Assembly (NCBI GenBank): GCA_030428885.1
Contig: JAUIEJ010000002.1
Coordinates: 188,501-252,500 of the forward strand
Direction of reading: 5' to 3'
Source: Gemmatimonadota bacterium
GTDB taxonomy: Bacteria > Gemmatimonadota > Gemmatimonadetes > Longimicrobiales > Gaopeijiaceae
DNA length: 64,000 nucleotides
In this document: positions 38,741 to 48,373 of the stretch, piece by piece
Layout of the letters: each line of letters opens with the position of its first letter
Position numbering within the stretch: the first letter of the stretch is position 1
Made by a program: the position numbers and the translations under genes
The notes under the pieces: model-generated
What the model was told of the DNA's origin: nothing
Seen by the model: only the letters and a program-made list of their open reading frames with translations
Database searches by the model: none

Positions 38741-39285
38741 GGCGTGAACCGGCCGAAGTCCTCGGGATCGAGCTTCCGGAGGTAGGACTCCAGATCCTCC
38801 ACGGGGGGGGCGTCGACCCCGCCGGACGTCAGGTCCACCTCGCTCACCAGGTCCGGGGGGGCCGGCATGCCCTGCTCCGACTCGTCCACGTCGAGATCGA
38901 GGCGTCGGAGCAGGTCGTCGGCGGCGAAGATCGCCGAGCGGGTGCGGAGGGCCACGGCGATGGAATCGGAGGGTCGGGCATCGACCCTCAGTGTCTCGTC
39001 GCCCCGTCGGAGCACGAGTTCGGCGTGATAGGTCCCCTCGTCCACCCGGGGGATCTCCACCCGCTCGAGTCCCACGGACATGGCGTCCAGGAGGGAGACG
39101 ATGAGGTCGTGGGTCAGAGGCCGGGGGAAGGCGACCCCGGCCATGTGCATGGCGATGGCGCTGGCCTCGGCGGCTCCGATCCAGATGGGGAGCACCCGGT
39201 CGCCGTCCTTCTCCCGGAGCACCACCACGGGACTCTTCGTCGACTGGTCCATCCCGAGACTCTGAACTTCCACCTCGACCAGCAC
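38737..39285 (-). CDS. bifunctional nuclease family protein (DUF151)
   Basis: The 182-residue product carries the BFN/DUF151 motifs VLREKDGDRVLPIWIGAAEASAIA, TRPLTHDL-type PRPLTHDLIVSLL, YHAELVLR and the acidic VDARPSDSIAVALRT. Members in plants and Thermotoga have been reported to cleave DNA or RNA. I chose GTG 39285 because GGAG lies 8 bases upstream; GTG 39294 overlaps that site. The C-terminal 45 residues are acidic and specific to this protein. It lies 80 bases downstream of metK. Confidence 0.88.
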   Translation of the reverse strand: MLVEVEVQSLGMDQSTKSPVVVLREKDGDRVLPIWIGAAEASAIAMHMAGVAFPRPLTHDLIVSLLDAMSVGLERVEIPRVDEGTYHAELVLRRGDETLRVDARPSDSIAVALRTRSAIFAADDLLRRLDLDVDESEQGMPAPPDLVSEVDLTSGGVDAPPVEDLESYLRKLDPEDFGRFTP

Positions 39286-39365
39286 CGTAGTCACTCCTCG
39301 AATCGAGCCATCCGCCACGGGTCCCTGTCGAGAACCTCGCGCGAGGGGCCTGGGTTCACCGCGTC

Positions 39366-40538
39366 TCAGAGTCCGAGACGGGACTTCAGGGCGTCCGCCT
39401 GATCCGTGCGCTCCCAGGGGAACAACTGGACGGTCCTGCCCCCGACCTCCCGCTGCTCCGGCGTCCGGCCGAAATGACCGTAGGCCGCCGTGGGCCGGAA
39501 GATGGGGTCCCGCAGCTTCAGCGCCTCCGTGATGGCCGCCGGAGAGAACCGGAAGACCTCCCGCACCGCCGCCTCGATGTCCCGGTCCGGCACGACCCCG
39601 GTCCCGAAGGTGTCGATGAACACCGAGACCGGCTCCACCACGCCGATGGCGTAGGCCAACTGGATCTCGCAGCGGCGGGCCGCTCCCGAGGCCACGACGT
39701 TCTTGGCCGCCCATCGGGAGGCGTACGCCGCGGATCGGTCGACCTTGGTGGCGTCCTTGCCCGAGAAGGCCCCGCCGCCGTGCCGCCCCACCCCACCGTA
39801 GGTGTCCACGATGATCTTCCGACCGGTGAGCCCGGCGTCGCCGTGGGGCCCCCCGATCTCGAACCGCCCCGTGGGGTTGATGTGGAAGATGCAGTCGTCG
39901 GCGTCGAAGAGGTCGTCGGGAAGGACGGGCGCCACCACCCGGCGCCGCACTTCCTCGTGGATCGTCTCCTGGCTCACGTCGGGGTCGTGCTGGGTGCTCA
40001 CCACCACGGTGTGGACCCGCACCGGGCGACCCTCGTCGTCGTACTCCAGGGTCACCTGGGACTTCCCGTCGGGCCGGAGCCAGGGGAGGGCGCCGGTGTG
40101 GCGCAACTCGGCCAACTGCCGGGTGATCCGGTGGGCGAAGACGATGGGAGCCGGCATGAGCTCGGGCGTCTCGTCGCAGGCGTAGCCGAACATCATGCCC
40201 TGATCGCCGGCCCCGCCCGTGTCGACGCCCTGGGCGATGTCGGGCGACTGCTTGTCCAGCGTCGAGATCACGGCGCAGGTGTGGGCGTCGATACCGTACG
40301 CCGAGGACACGTAGCCGATGTCGCGCAGGGTGTCCCGCACCACCGTGGGAAGGTCGACCCAGGTCTCGGTGGTGATCTCCCCGGCCAGGAGCGCCATCCC
40401 CGTCGTCACCAGCGTCTCGCACGCCACCCGGGAGGCCGGGTCGTCGGCCAGCATGGCATCCAGGACGGCGTCGGAGATCTGGTCGGCGATCTTGTCGGGA
40501 TGGCCTTCGGTGACGGATTCGGAAGAAAAGAGACGCAT
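39366..40538 (-). CDS. metK: S-adenosylmethionine synthetase
   Basis: MetK makes SAM from methionine and ATP. The 390-residue product shows [29 protein letters not shown], the loop [19 protein letters not shown] and GQFEIGG-like [22 protein letters not shown] 40538 starts the family's usual N-terminus. I examined the 80-base leader for SAM or leader-peptide control and saw none. The gene lies 97 bases from ptsI on the same strand. Confidence 0.96.
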   Translation of the reverse strand: MRLFSSESVTEGHPDKIADQISDAVLDAMLADDPASRVACETLVTTGMALLAGEITTETWVDLPTVVRDTLRDIGYVSSAYGIDAHTCAVISTLDKQSPDIAQGVDTGGAGDQGMMFGYACDETPELMPAPIVFAHRITRQLAELRHTGALPWLRPDGKSQVTLEYDDEGRPVRVHTVVVSTQHDPDVSQETIHEEVRRRVVAPVLPDDLFDADDCIFHINPTGRFEIGGPHGDAGLTGRKIIVDTYGGVGRHGGGAFSGKDATKVDRSAAYASRWAAKNVVASGAARRCEIQLAYAIGVVEPVSVFIDTFGTGVVPDRDIEAAVREVFRFSPAAITEALKLRDPIFRPTAAYGHFGRTPEQREVGGRTVQLFPWERTDQADALKSRLGL

Positions 40539-40635
40539 GGCGTGGGGTTTTCGAGAAGGAGACCGGGGGCCGAAGCCCAACCGAAGCAAGCTACCCGAGC
40601 CGCCGAACGGCGACAAGGCAACCGAAGGGGGGTGC

Positions 40636-42414
40636 TCAGCTCCTCAACGAGAGGTTCCAGCGCCCCACGTAGGCCGACAGATCCACCGCGTCGCCGATGC
40701 TCTCGGCCAGGGCTTCCATGACGTCCCGGGCGGTGGCGGCGGCCAGGGCCCGCCGGGCGGCGCGGCGGGCGTCCTCGATGCGCACGTCCCGGACCACCTT
40801 CTTGAGTTCGGGGAGGGCCGGCCAAGCCACGGAAAGGGCCGTGATGTCGAGTCCGAGGCAGAGGAACGCCCCCAACGACGTCGCCGCCATCTCGCCGCAG
40901 ACGCTCACCTCGATCCCGGCGGCCCGGGCGACCCGGGCCACCGAGTGGAGCTGACGCACCACCGAGGGATGGAAGGGATTGAAGAGGCGGGCGAGCCGGG
41001 CATTGGTCCGGTCCACGGCCAGGGTGTACTGCACCAGATCGTTGGTGCCGATGGAGAAGAAGTCGGCGTGGCGGGCCAGTTCGGCGGCGTCCAGGGCCGC
41101 GGCCGGCGTTTCCACCATGACGCCCAGCTTGTAGCCCCGATTGAAGGGGATGCCGTCGCGGCGGAGTCCGTCTTCCTCCTCCTCCAGGAGCGCCCGGACC
41201 CGCTGCACTTCCTCCACGTCGTTGACCAGGGGGACCATGATGCGCACGTCCCCGAACACGGTGGCCCGGAGGATCGCCCGCAACTGCACCCGGAACAGCT
41301 CGGGCTCGTCCAGAAGGACCCGAACGGCCCGCCAGCCCAGGAACGGGTTCTCCTGGGGCGGCATGTGGAGGAACGAGGGGAACTTGTCGCCGCCCAGGTC
41401 GAAGAGGCGGATGTAGACGGCGTCGCCGTCGAAGGCCTCGGCCACCCGCCGGTACGCCTGGAACTGCTCCTCCTCGCCGGGCATGGCGTTGCGACCCACC
41501 ACCAGGAACTCGGTGCGGAACAGTCCGATGCCCGCCGCTCCGTGGCGTCGGGCGTTGTCGGCTTCCACCGGGAGGTCGAGGTTCGCCCGGAGGGCCACCG
41601 GTTGGCCGTCGGCGGTGACCGACTCCAGGCGGGCCACCTCCTCGACCTCCTCTTCCAGGAGCCGGATCCGGGTCCGGCGCTCCTCGAACACCCGCCAGTC
41701 CCGCTCGTCGGGGTCCAGCACCACCCGCCCGATGCGCCCGTCGACGATGACCTCCTGGCCGTCGGCGGCTTTCCGACACACGTCCCCGAGCCCCACCACG
41801 GCGGGGATGCCCTGGGACCGGGCCAGAATCGCCCAATGGGACGTCCGGGTGCCCTGGTCCGTGGCCAGGGCCGCCACCTGATCGGGGTCGAACTGGGCGA
41901 TGAGGGACGGGGTCAGATTGGGGGCCACCACCACCACGTCGCCCGAGGTGTCGGAGAGATCCAGGGGGTCGTGCTGCCCCAGGAGGTGCCGGAGTACGCG
42001 CACCTGGAGATCTTCCAGGTCGTTCAGCCGATCCAGGACCATGGGATTGGCCGTGCGGGTCCACTGGGCCTTGAGTTCGAGCATGCGCCACTCGAAGGCC
42101 CGGGCCGCCGTCAACCGGGTGTCGCGGATGTAGCCCTCGGTACCCCGGACCACCGTCTCGTCGTCCAGCATGAGGATCTGGGGGTCGAAGATCCGGGCCT
42201 CCACGGGGCCCAGTCTCGCCTCCGTCCGGGCCTTCAACTCCAGGAGCCGCTCCCGGGCCGCCTCCCGAGCCTCGGAGAACCGGGCGACCTCGTGGTCGAC
42301 CCGACCCGCGTCCACCACTTCGTGGGGCACCGAGGGGACTCCCCAGGGGATGCGGCGCACCCGGCCCCAGGCGATGCCCTCCGAAGCGGGAAACCCATCG
42401 AGCGTGACCGACAT
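40636..42414 (-). CDS. ptsI: PTS enzyme I (phosphoenolpyruvate-protein phosphotransferase)
   Basis: EI moves phosphate from PEP to HPr. The 592-residue product has the helical HPr-binding domain and the phosphohistidine in [19 protein letters not shown] (His193). The PEP-binding TIM barrel shows [44 protein letters not shown] and the Cys in VCGEMA. ATG 42414 shares a base with the HPr stop (TGATG). It is the last gene of the hpf-hprK-PTS operon. Confidence 0.96.
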   Translation of the reverse strand: MSVTLDGFPASEGIAWGRVRRIPWGVPSVPHEVVDAGRVDHEVARFSEAREAARERLLELKARTEARLGPVEARIFDPQILMLDDETVVRGTEGYIRDTRLTAARAFEWRMLELKAQWTRTANPMVLDRLNDLEDLQVRVLRHLLGQHDPLDLSDTSGDVVVVAPNLTPSLIAQFDPDQVAALATDQGTRTSHWAILARSQGIPAVVGLGDVCRKAADGQEVIVDGRIGRVVLDPDERDWRVFEERRTRIRLLEEEVEEVARLESVTADGQPVALRANLDLPVEADNARRHGAAGIGLFRTEFLVVGRNAMPGEEEQFQAYRRVAEAFDGDAVYIRLFDLGGDKFPSFLHMPPQENPFLGWRAVRVLLDEPELFRVQLRAILRATVFGDVRIMVPLVNDVEEVQRVRALLEEEEDGLRRDGIPFNRGYKLGVMVETPAAALDAAELARHADFFSIGTNDLVQYTLAVDRTNARLARLFNPFHPSVVRQLHSVARVARAAGIEVSVCGEMAATSLGAFLCLGLDITALSVAWPALPELKKVVRDVRIEDARRAARRALAAATARDVMEALAESIGDAVDLSAYVGRWNLSLRS

Positions 42415-42683
42415 CAGTCCTCCTCGAACCCGCGATCGACCAGGCCGCACAGGGCCTCCAGTGCCGCCGGAGCATCGTCGCCGTCGGCCCGGATGGTCAG
42501 GTGGCTCCCCCGCTCCGCCGCTAACATCAGCACGCCCATGATGCTCTTGCCGTTGACCTCCAGGCCGTCCTTCTCCACCCGCACCTCGCATCGGTACCGG
42601 GCGGCGAGCTTCACGAACTCCGACGCGGGGCGGGCATGCATCCCCGCGGCGTTGACGATTCGGACCGTGGCTTCGTGCGTCAT
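42414..42683 (-). CDS. ptsH: phosphocarrier protein HPr
   Basis: The 89-residue product has the catalytic His16 in AAGMHARPASEF and the regulatory Ser47 in NGKSIMGVLML, the target of HPr kinase. Presence of that serine agrees with hprK in the same operon. It starts 11 bases after EIID. Confidence 0.97.
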   Translation of the reverse strand: MTHEATVRIVNAAGMHARPASEFVKLAARYRCEVRVEKDGLEVNGKSIMGVLMLAAERGSHLTIRADGDDAPAALEALCGLVDRGFEED

Positions 42684-42694
42684 GGCGTTTCCGA

Positions 42695-43453
42695 TCAGCC
42701 GGCTCGCAAGCCGAAGAAGGTGACAAGGACCACCAGGCCCACCGTGAGGAGCGCCGTGGGCCGCCACAGGCGCACTCCTCCCACCAATCCCGACAGAAAC
42801 GCGGCCACCGCGCCCGCCGACCAGGAACGACTCAGGCCGCCCATGGCGGTGTCTCCGGTGAGAAGGAGGCCGGCCAGCCCTCCCACGAGAAAGACCAGGA
42901 CCACGGCGCCCCGCTCGGCGCGGCGGGTCAGGGCGAGTTCCTTGAGGCGCGGCCCCACCGCCGTCCCGGACTCGTAGCCGAGGCGGAATCCCCGGAACCG
43001 CAGCGTGAGGTGCAGGGCGCTGAAGAGCACCAGGAAGGCCGCCACCGCCCAGCCTCCCCCCACCCCCGCCCAGTACAACAGCAGCCCCACCGCCGCGCAC
43101 AGCGGCAGCCAGGTCGCCCAGACCACCCGGTCGCCCAGGGCCCCCAGGGGGCCCCGGATCGCCGACCGGAACCGGCGGATCGTATCGGGGCTGGCCCCGT
43201 CCATCTCCAGGCGGGCCAGGGCCCCCAGCGCCACCGACGAGAGGTAGGGGTGGGCGTTGAAGTGTTCGGCGTGGCGCCCCACGGCGTCTTCCAGATCGCC
43301 GTCCCGGAGTCCCAGGTGACGCAGCAGGGGAAGAAGGGCGAAGGCCATACCCGTGCCCTGCATGACCCGATAGTTCCACGATCCCTGGATCAGGAACGCC
43401 CGCAGTTGGATGCGGCGCCGCACGGCGGGAGGGAGGGGCGGCACCACGCTCAC
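42695..43453 (-). CDS. PTS mannose-class EIID subunit
   Basis: The 252-residue membrane subunit starts with a GTG at 43453 overlapping the IIC stop (GTGA). It shows the IID signature: FLIQGSWNYRVMQGTGMAFALLP, then HAEHFNAHPYLSSVALGALARLE and the LGDRVVWATWLP segment. Membrane helices fill the C-terminal half. With IIC it forms the sugar channel and receptor of mannose/sorbose-type PTS. The transported sugar cannot be read from sequence. Confidence 0.93.
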   Translation of the reverse strand: MSVVPPLPPAVRRRIQLRAFLIQGSWNYRVMQGTGMAFALLPLLRHLGLRDGDLEDAVGRHAEHFNAHPYLSSVALGALARLEMDGASPDTIRRFRSAIRGPLGALGDRVVWATWLPLCAAVGLLLYWAGVGGGWAVAAFLVLFSALHLTLRFRGFRLGYESGTAVGPRLKELALTRRAERGAVVLVFLVGGLAGLLLTGDTAMGGLSRSWSAGAVAAFLSGLVGGVRLWRPTALLTVGLVVLVTFFGLRAG

Positions 43454-44109
43454 GGCAGGACCCACCCCACCAGCAGTCCGGCCGCGACGCCCAGGGCCAG
43501 GACGACCCACCGCCGTCCCGCCAGCAGCGTGCGGCCCACGATGCCCAGGGAGACGAACGCCCCCAGGAGGAGCGCCCCCCGTGTGTCGGCGGCGCTCAGG
43601 GGCCATCCCCGGGTCACCCACGGGCCGGCCGCCAGGACCGTGGTGAGTCCCACCGCCGTGACCAGGGCCCCCCGGGCGAAATCCAGGGCGATGGCCAGGC
43701 CGTGACCGGCGGCCACCTGGTCGGGCGTCACCGCCTCCCGGGTGGGGTCCGGGACCCAGCGACCGTTGGCGTGGCGCTGCATGGACTGGGTCACGGCGCC
43801 GAGCCATCCGAGGACGAGCCCCGCCGCCACCCCGAGCGCCACGCCCCCGGGCCCGGCGGTCCACACCGCCGCCGCGACCCCCACCACGGTGGCGGGGCCG
43901 GGCTCTGGAAATCGCCCTCCCCCGGACGGGACCGATACCAGGAGGAAGAGTTCCAGCACCGCCCCCACCATGAGGCCCGTCACGGGATCGCCCACCACCA
44001 GCCCCGCCACGGCGCCGGCCACCAGGGGCCGGGACACCATGAACTGCCCCACCGTCACTCCGTCGAGGGTCAGGAGCGCACCCAGCAGGGTCAGGGCGAG
44101 GAAGCTCAT
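43450..44109 (-). CDS. PTS mannose-class EIIC subunit
   Basis: The 219-residue membrane protein is very hydrophobic, with the IIC features MSFLALTLLGALLTLDGVTVGQFM-type N-terminus, GLVVGDPVTGLMVGAVLELFLLV and repeated Gly-rich helices. It is somewhat shorter than the usual 250-270 residues. It starts at the ATGA overlap with IIB. Its partner IID follows at once. Confidence 0.9.
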   Translation of the reverse strand: MSFLALTLLGALLTLDGVTVGQFMVSRPLVAGAVAGLVVGDPVTGLMVGAVLELFLLVSVPSGGGRFPEPGPATVVGVAAAVWTAGPGGVALGVAAGLVLGWLGAVTQSMQRHANGRWVPDPTREAVTPDQVAAGHGLAIALDFARGALVTAVGLTTVLAAGPWVTRGWPLSAADTRGALLLGAFVSLGIVGRTLLAGRRWVVLALGVAAGLLVGWVLP

Positions 44110-44585
44110 TGCAGGATCTGATCCACGGGCACCCGGGGCGCCCCGGGCAGGTCCCGCCCGCTCACGACCGTGCCGGCCTCCACCAGCGCCCGAACCGCCT
44201 CCCGATCGGCCTCGTCCACGAACAGGTAGGGGCTCACCTCGTCCCGTCCGGGACGGTGGTGGAGCCCCCCGAGGTTCACCTCCATCCCCTCCAGGGCACC
44301 CCCGGCCGCCAGCGCCGCCATGGCCTGGATGTCCCGGGTCAGCACCACGGTCCGCACGGCGTCCCCCCGCCAGCCGGCCACGGCCTCCCGGGCGTCGGCC
44401 ACCGACGCGAAGACCACGGCCACCTCGTCGGGCACCGACAGGCGGTAGAGATCCTGCTCCCACTCGCTGGCCGCGAGTTCGTCGTCCACCACGACGTAGC
44501 GCGACGGGTGGAGTTCTCCCCCCCACCCCAGCACCACCTGGCCGTGGATCAGGCGTTCGTCAACCCGAAGCAGGACGATCGACAT
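44106..44585 (-). CDS. PTS mannose-class EIIB subunit
   Basis: The 159-residue cytoplasmic subunit shows the active-site loop VDERLIHGQVVLGWG, with phosphorylated His14, and the later GLHHRPGRDEVSPYLF segment. It passes phosphate from IIA to the sugar at IIC/IID. ATG 44585 lies inside the end of the IIA gene (26-base overlap). Confidence 0.94.
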   Translation of the reverse strand: MSIVLLRVDERLIHGQVVLGWGGELHPSRYVVVDDELAASEWEQDLYRLSVPDEVAVVFASVADAREAVAGWRGDAVRTVVLTRDIQAMAALAAGGALEGMEVNLGGLHHRPGRDEVSPYLFVDEADREAVRALVEAGTVVSGRDLPGAPRVPVDQILQ

Positions 44586-44973
44586 GGGCTTCCGGCGCAG
44601 TCAGGAGGCGCACCCCGGACCGGCCCTTGTCCACCAGCCGGGCGGCGAGTTCGTGGACCGGGAGGGTGCGATGGAAGACGAAATCCAGGAGCATGGGGAG
44701 GTTGACGCCGGTGAGCACCGCCACCCGGTCCCGGTCCGCACAGGACAGGCGAGCCGCCAGGGTGCAGCTTCCGGCGCCGAGGTCGGTGAAGACCACCACC
44801 GGCCCGTCGCCCAGCACGTCGCCGATGGCGGCCCGGAGATCGTCGGGCGAACGTCCTTCGTTGGACACGGCCACCAGGGCGTCGGGGGGCGCACCGGAGA
44901 TGCGCCGCACCGCGTCGATCATGCCCGGAGCCATGGCCCCGTGGGTCACGAGCACCCCCCGGACCTCACTCAA
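44560..44973 (-). CDS. PTS mannose-class EIIA subunit
   Basis: The 137-residue product has the IIA active site VLVTHGAMAPGM, with His11, and FTDLGAGSCTLAA. The start is probably TTG 44973, overlapping the hprK stop; a GTG at 44952 is possible. It takes phosphate from HPr. Confidence 0.92.
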   Translation of the reverse strand: MSEVRGVLVTHGAMAPGMIDAVRRISGAPPDALVAVSNEGRSPDDLRAAIGDVLGDGPVVVFTDLGAGSCTLAARLSCADRDRVAVLTGVNLPMLLDFVFHRTLPVHELAARLVDKGRSGVRLLTAPEAHVDRPASG

Positions 44974-45931
44974 AGTCCTGCTCCAGGTAGGCCCGCAGGT
45001 GCTGATCGAAGGCGTTGGCCGAATCGATCCCCGAGTAGCGCAGCAGGTGGTTCATGGCCACGACCTCGGAGATCACGGTGATGTTCTTGCCCGGGTTCAG
45101 GGGCACGGTGACCCGGGGCAGCGTCACGCCCAGCACCTCGGTGGTCTCGACCTCGAGTCCCGTCCGGGTGTAGGTGCGGGCCTCGTCCCAATGTTCGAGC
45201 TGGACGATGACCTCGATGCGTTTCTGCTGGCGAATGGCCCGGATCCCGAAGAGCTGCCGGATGTCGATGATCCCGATGCCCCGGATCTCCATGTGGTGCT
45301 TCTGGAGCGGATGCCCTCGCCCGATGAGGACATCGGACGCCCGGCGGCTCGCCAGCACCAGGTCGTCGGCCACGAGACGGTGTCCCCGCTCCACCAGGTC
45401 CAGGACGCACTCGCTCTTCCCGACACCGGACTTTCCCACGAAGAGCAGTCCCACACCGTAGACGTCGGCCAGCGAGCCGTGGAGGTTCACCACCGGCGCC
45501 AGGGCCGATTCCAGGAACGGCTTGATGCGGAAGTAGAAGTCCTTCGTGGTGAGGCCGGAGCGGATGATGGGGACCCCCGCCGCCAGGGCGGTCTCCACCA
45601 CCTCCCGCGGCACCTCGAGCCTCTTGGTGACGAAGAGGGCGGGAATCTCGAAGGTGAAGAGGGCCTCCATCCGCCCCCGGCGCTCGTCGGCGCCGAGGGT
45701 GGCCAGATAGGTCATCTCGGTCTCGCCCAGCACCTGCATGCGACCGGCCACGAACCGCTGGGTGAACCCGGCCAGCGCCAGCCCCGGCGACGAGATGTCG
45801 GGATCGGCCACGGGCCGGTCCAGAGACGTGTCGGGGGTCAGCAGTTCCAGATCCAGCGTCGCCTCCTTCGTCTCGAAGACGTGGGCGACGGTGAGGCGGG
45901 TATCCGGTGCGGTGGGAGGGGGGACCGACAT
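44966..45931 (-). CDS. hprK: HPr kinase/phosphorylase
   Basis: HprK phosphorylates or dephosphorylates HPr on Ser47. The 321-residue product has an N-terminal domain, then HGSLADVYGVG, the P-loop GKSGVGKSE (166-174), the LVADDLV region and the signature MEIRGIGIIDIRQLFG. Being co-transcribed with HPr and a complete mannose-class PTS, it probably adjusts transport or signalling to energy state. It begins 6 bases after hpf. Confidence 0.96.
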   Translation of the reverse strand: MSVPPPTAPDTRLTVAHVFETKEATLDLELLTPDTSLDRPVADPDISSPGLALAGFTQRFVAGRMQVLGETEMTYLATLGADERRGRMEALFTFEIPALFVTKRLEVPREVVETALAAGVPIIRSGLTTKDFYFRIKPFLESALAPVVNLHGSLADVYGVGLLFVGKSGVGKSECVLDLVERGHRLVADDLVLASRRASDVLIGRGHPLQKHHMEIRGIGIIDIRQLFGIRAIRQQKRIEVIVQLEHWDEARTYTRTGLEVETTEVLGVTLPRVTVPLNPGKNITVISEVVAMNHLLRYSGIDSANAFDQHLRAYLEQDFE

Positions 45932-45937
45932 GGGGGG

Positions 45938-46264
45938 TTACTCGCCGAGGGACTCCCGGGCCGGCACCGCGGCCTGGTGGTCCACGGCCTGCGCTCGGGC
46001 CCGTCGAACCTGCCGCGACAGGCGGTCGAACAACTGATCCAGTGCGGCGGGCCATTCGTCGGCCTCACCCGAGGCCACGATGCGGTCGGCCCGGTCGAGG
46101 GAGAGAATGCCCTCGACCTTCTTCGACCGCTTCTCTTCTTCGAACACCAGGTCCGCGCCGGACACACGGGGATCGAACCGGCCCAGCTTCTCGACGAGTT
46201 CGTGGGCACGATCCCGGATCGTGTCGGAGATGTCGCAGTGACGGGCGGTGATCTGGACTCGCAT
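45938..46264 (-). CDS. hpf: ribosome hibernation promoting factor (short form)
   Basis: The 108-residue product shows ITARHCDISDTIRDRAHELVEKLGRFDP and the conserved central strand, without the long C-terminal dimerisation domain. It would bind idle 30S subunits. It is the first gene of the hprK/PTS operon, a linkage known from the hpf-ptsN-hprK neighbourhood near rpoN in other bacteria, though rpoN is not present here. Confidence 0.92.
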   Translation of the reverse strand: MRVQITARHCDISDTIRDRAHELVEKLGRFDPRVSGADLVFEEEKRSKKVEGILSLDRADRIVASGEADEWPAALDQLFDRLSRQVRRARAQAVDHQAAVPARESLGE

Positions 46265-46306
46265 TGAGCCTCCAAACGGGGAAATGAACGGACCCTGTGA
46301 ACAAAG

Positions 46307-47419
46307 CTAGGAAGGCCCCGGGGCGTCGGCTACCCGCCGCTGCAGGATCTCTTCGAACCGACGGGCGGCGGTGTCCCACGATAGGGTGCCGGCAAACCGG
46401 AGCGCGCCGGCGCCCAGACGCCCCCGGAGGTCGCCATCGGCGAGGATGCGTCCGAGAGCGTCGGCCAGTGCCTCCACGTCGCCGTGGGGGACCAGCAGAC
46501 CGGTGGTGCCGTCCTGCACCGAGTCCCTCAGACCGGGGGCGTCGCTGGCCACCGACGGGGTGCCGCAGGCGCCGGCCTCCACCACCGAGATGCCCCACCC
46601 CTCCTTCGGCGAGGTGAGGACGTGGACCCACGATCGACGAAACAGCTCCACCTTCTCGGCCTCCGACACGAAGCCCCGGAACTCCACGGCGTCGACCACG
46701 CCGAGGGACGCGGCCAGGGCCTCGAGGCGGGGGCGATCGTCGCCCTTGCCCGCCACGACGAAGCGCAGGTCGACCCCGAGGGCCCGGAGTCGGGCCACGG
46801 CCCGGATCACCAGGTCGACCCCCTTGTAGCGCTGCAGGCGCCCCAGGTAGAGCACGGTGGGCCGGTCGAACTCCGCCACCACCGGATCGGGGGCGTAGAG
46901 CTCCAGGTCCACCCCGTTGGGCACCACCTCGATAGCGTCGAACGAAAACCCCCGGGCCACGAGGTCGTCGCGGGTGCTCCCGGACACCGCCACCACGGGG
47001 ACGCCGGCGAACACCCGGGGCAGCGGCCGCTCCAGGAGCCAGGTGGCCGCCGCCACCGGAAACGACGCCTCCCGGAAGGCCGTGGCCCCGAACAGGTGAT
47101 GAACCAGGGCCACCACCGGGGTCGACCCCCAGCGCGGGGTGAATACCGGGACCTTGTTGAGGTCTTCCACCACCACCTGGGGATTCCGGGGCCGCAGATG
47201 CCTGTCGAAGTGCCGCCGGGCCAGGAAGGGGAAGGTGTGGCGCCCCCCAACCCGGAAGACCTCCATGCCGTCAAGCGTCGCCCGGGGCGGCGCCCCGGGA
47301 AATCCGGAGCAGAGCAGGTCCACCTCGTGGCCCCGGGCGACGAGGCGGCCGAACACCTCGTGGAGGTGGATCTCGGCGCCCCCGGCCCGGGGGTTGAGCC
47401 GATCCTGCCAGTTCACCAC
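46307..47419 (-). CDS. glycosyltransferase family 4
   Basis: The 370-residue product has two Rossmann domains. Seen are the N-terminal VNWQDRLNPRAGGAEIHLHEV, PNGVDLELYAP, LYLGRLQRYKGVDLVIRA and the donor-site segment PSPKEGWGISVVEAGACGTPSVA-like TSPKEGWGISVVEAGA, with a conserved Glu. Donor and acceptor are unknown. The start is uncertain: GTG 47419 is given, but the usual (M)RILVVNWQDR would begin at a CTG at 47431, directly after the nusB stop. Confidence 0.9.
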   Translation of the reverse strand: MVNWQDRLNPRAGGAEIHLHEVFGRLVARGHEVDLLCSGFPGAPPRATLDGMEVFRVGGRHTFPFLARRHFDRHLRPRNPQVVVEDLNKVPVFTPRWGSTPVVALVHHLFGATAFREASFPVAAATWLLERPLPRVFAGVPVVAVSGSTRDDLVARGFSFDAIEVVPNGVDLELYAPDPVVAEFDRPTVLYLGRLQRYKGVDLVIRAVARLRALGVDLRFVVAGKGDDRPRLEALAASLGVVDAVEFRGFVSEAEKVELFRRSWVHVLTSPKEGWGISVVEAGACGTPSVASDAPGLRDSVQDGTTGLLVPHGDVEALADALGRILADGDLRGRLGAGALRFAGTLSWDTAARRFEEILQRRVADAPGPS

Positions 47420-47432
47420 CAGGATCCGCAGT

Positions 47433-47891
47433 TCAGCTCTCCAGTTCGGCCAGGAGCGACCGGTAGACCGCGTCCAGCACCCCGTTGACGAATCGCGGCG
47501 ATTCGGGACCCCCGTACTGCTCGGCGAGGCGCACCGCCTCCTGGATGGCGACCTTCGGGGGGATCTCCTCGAGATACACGAGTTCGGCCACCCCCAGGCG
47601 CAGCACCCCCCGGTCGATGGCCGACAACCGCTCCATGCGCCAGTTGTCCAGCGACCGGCGCAGACGGGCGTCGATGTCCTCCAGGTGTTCGTCCACCGTG
47701 GTGAGGAGCAGGCGCACGTAGGGAAGGCGCCGGGGGGCGATGCGCCGGGTGCCGGTGGTCTCCACCAGGGCGTCCCGGAGGTTGCTCCCCCCTCCCCCGC
47801 CCGCTTCCCAGCGGTAGAGCACCTGGAGGGCCCAGGCCCGAGCCCGGACCCGATCGATGCGCTCCCGACGGGTGGCGAACGACTCGCTCAT
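47433..47891 (-). CDS. nusB: transcription antitermination factor NusB
   Basis: The 152-residue helical protein shows RARAWALQVLYRWE, LDNWRMERLSAIDRGVLRLGVAELVYLEEIPPKVAIQEAVRLAEQYGGPESPRFVNGVLDAV, the NusB signature. It binds boxA RNA in rRNA antitermination. It overlaps ribH by four bases, the common ribH-nusB order. Confidence 0.96.
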   Translation of the reverse strand: MSESFATRRERIDRVRARAWALQVLYRWEAGGGGGSNLRDALVETTGTRRIAPRRLPYVRLLLTTVDEHLEDIDARLRRSLDNWRMERLSAIDRGVLRLGVAELVYLEEIPPKVAIQEAVRLAEQYGGPESPRFVNGVLDAVYRSLLAELES

Positions 47892-48373
47892 GCCAGCCCC
47901 CGGTAGAGAAGGCCCATCTCCAGGGCGGCGAGAGCCAGTTCCCTTCCCTTGTCCTGGCCGTCGGCGGCGGCCCGCTCCCGGGCCTGGGCCTCGTTTTCGG
48001 TGGTGAGAACCCCCAGGATCACGGGCACGTCACGCTCCCGGGCGGTCTCGGCCAGCCCCCGGGACGCCTCTCCCGCCACGTAGTCGAAGTGGGGGGTTTC
48101 CCCCCGGATGACGCATCCGATGGCCACCAGCACGTGGAAGCGCCCCAGGCCGGCGAGACGATGGGTCGCCTGGGGAAGTTCCCAGGCCCCGGGCACCCGC
48201 ACCACCTCGATGTCCTCGTCGGCCACCCGATGATGGCGCAGCGTGGCGACGCACCGGTCGCGGAGCGCCTCGGTGATCTCGCCGTGGAACCGTGCGCAGA
48301 TCAGGCCGATGCGAAGCCCCCGGCCGTCGAACCGCCCTTCCAGCGCGTCGGCGTACGAACCCGGGCCGCTCAC
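47888..48373 (-). CDS. ribH: 6,7-dimethyl-8-ribityllumazine synthase
   Basis: The 161-residue product shows RIGLICARFHGEITEAL, VRVPGAWELPQA, GCVIRGETPHFDYVAGEASRGL (catalytic His in TPHFDYV), PVILGVLTTENEAQARERA and the C-terminal K/R helix. GTG 48373 overlaps the ribBA stop (GTGA). It condenses the two products of RibBA and RibD pathways. Confidence 0.96.
   Translation of the reverse strand: MSGPGSYADALEGRFDGRGLRIGLICARFHGEITEALRDRCVATLRHHRVADEDIEVVRVPGAWELPQATHRLAGLGRFHVLVAIGCVIRGETPHFDYVAGEASRGLAETARERDVPVILGVLTTENEAQARERAAADGQDKGRELALAALEMGLLYRGLA

Noticed and set aside
40539-40635. Riboswitch or leader peptide upstream of metK
   Set aside because: No SAM-type core, no Met-rich ORF and no terminator before the start.
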